From: Sphingomonas bacterium
Lineage (GTDB): Bacteria; Pseudomonadota; Alphaproteobacteria; Sphingomonadales; Sphingomonadaceae
DNA: 64,000 nucleotides
NCBI GenBank assembly: GCA_030149245.1
Contig: JASBRX010000016.1
Location: 1 to 64,000 of the forward strand
Reading direction: 5' to 3'
This document shows, piece after piece, positions 63,808 through 64,000 of this stretch (positions are counted from its first letter, which is position 1; each line of letters starts with the position of its first letter). The translations under genes were made by a program, and so were the position numbers. Below the pieces are notes generated by a model that saw only the letters and a list, made by a program, of their open reading frames with translations, ran no database searches and was not told where the DNA came from.

Positions 63808-64000
63808 AGCAGCGCCACCAGCGCGAACCCGCCGATCAGCGCGGCCAGCACCAGCCACCCGATCAGGTTAAGCCGCTCCTCGATCACCTTCTGCACCGGC
63901 TCGCCATATTTCTTGAGCAGGAACGCGACGAGAAAGAAGCGCGCGCCACGCGTGATCGTGCACAGGATAATGAAGATGCCGAGCGGATAATGCGACAGGC
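63804..64000 (-). CDS. YqaA/DedA-type membrane protein, C-terminal end (runs off the right edge)
   Basis: About 65 C-terminal residues are visible: YPLGIFIILCTITRGARFFL, then AFLLKKYGEPVQKVIEERLN and a last membrane helix LIGWLVLAALIGGFALVALL. The TRGARFFLVAFLLKKYGEP pattern is that of small SNARE-associated/DedA-like YqaA family inner-membrane proteins, thought to act in lipid transport. Its stop overlaps the NTF2-like start. The N-terminus is outside the window. Confidence 0.8.
   Translation of the reverse strand, partial: LSHYPLGIFIILCTITRGARFFLVAFLLKKYGEPVQKVIEERLNLIGWLVLAALIGGFALVALL

Overview
The window is GC-rich chromosomal DNA that looks like a Sphingomonas-type alphaproteobacterium (Sphingomonadales). 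The evidence is the gene content: an NDUFA12-family complex I accessory subunit, DUF2155, DUF1501/DUF1800 and YqaA-type proteins, a complete alphaproteobacterial dcw cluster, and several GC-rich intergenic inverted-repeat elements. No rRNA, tRNA or CRISPR array was found. No strain or species can be named from the sequence alone.

Layout. 1-6.3 kb: the 5' end of argS, an AT-richer islet with an unrecognised 129-aa gene and a probable 25-aa membrane microprotein, a RarD-like transporter, a frameshifted methyltransferase behind a palindromic promoter, and a DUF1800-DUF1501 pair. 6.5-10.5 kb: a small exported protein, a zinc amidase, a dGTPase-like enzyme and a TPR/SPOR protein. 10.6-29.7 kb (minus strand): the division and cell-wall cluster mraZ-rsmH-ftsL-ftsI-murE-murF-mraY-murD-ftsW-murG-murC-(64-aa protein)-murB-ddl-ftsQ-ftsA-ftsZ. 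Most of these genes overlap by 1-4 nt or nearly touch. The three gaps over 100 nt upstream of ftsQ each hold an inverted-repeat element, and a half-element of one family is translated in frame inside murD.

30-36.6 kb: a small membrane protein, cysteine synthase, a vapBC-DNA glycosylase operon, a PhyH-type oxygenase, an RTX protein and an HprK-like kinase. 36.7-41.7 kb: a one-gene MmeI-type restriction-modification enzyme divergent from a Y-family polymerase. 41.8-48.8 kb: a lipoprotein, an ECF41 sigma factor with its carboxymuconolactone-decarboxylase partner and a textbook ECF41 promoter, a ParA-like ATPase, aat overlapping DUF2155 tail-to-tail, NDUFA12, an exported hydrolase with an 18-bp palindrome, DUF192, a double cold-shock protein and recX. 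48.9-53.3 kb: a fatty acyl-AMP ligase and a PAS-GGDEF-EAL protein.

53.3-60.6 kb is the accessory stretch and the best candidate for something undescribed. It holds a membrane TIR-TPR protein with an unknown partner, a TPR-S-like plus SLOG-like protein next to a Crp/Fnr regulator, a double-HTH protein, and an AT-richer two-gene unit made of a phosphoribosyltransferase-like (PRTase-CE type) protein and a NADAR-domain protein. 60.6-64 kb returns to core genes (secE-nusG), then two repeat elements and a nitrilase-GNAT-NTF2-YqaA operon cut by the window edge.
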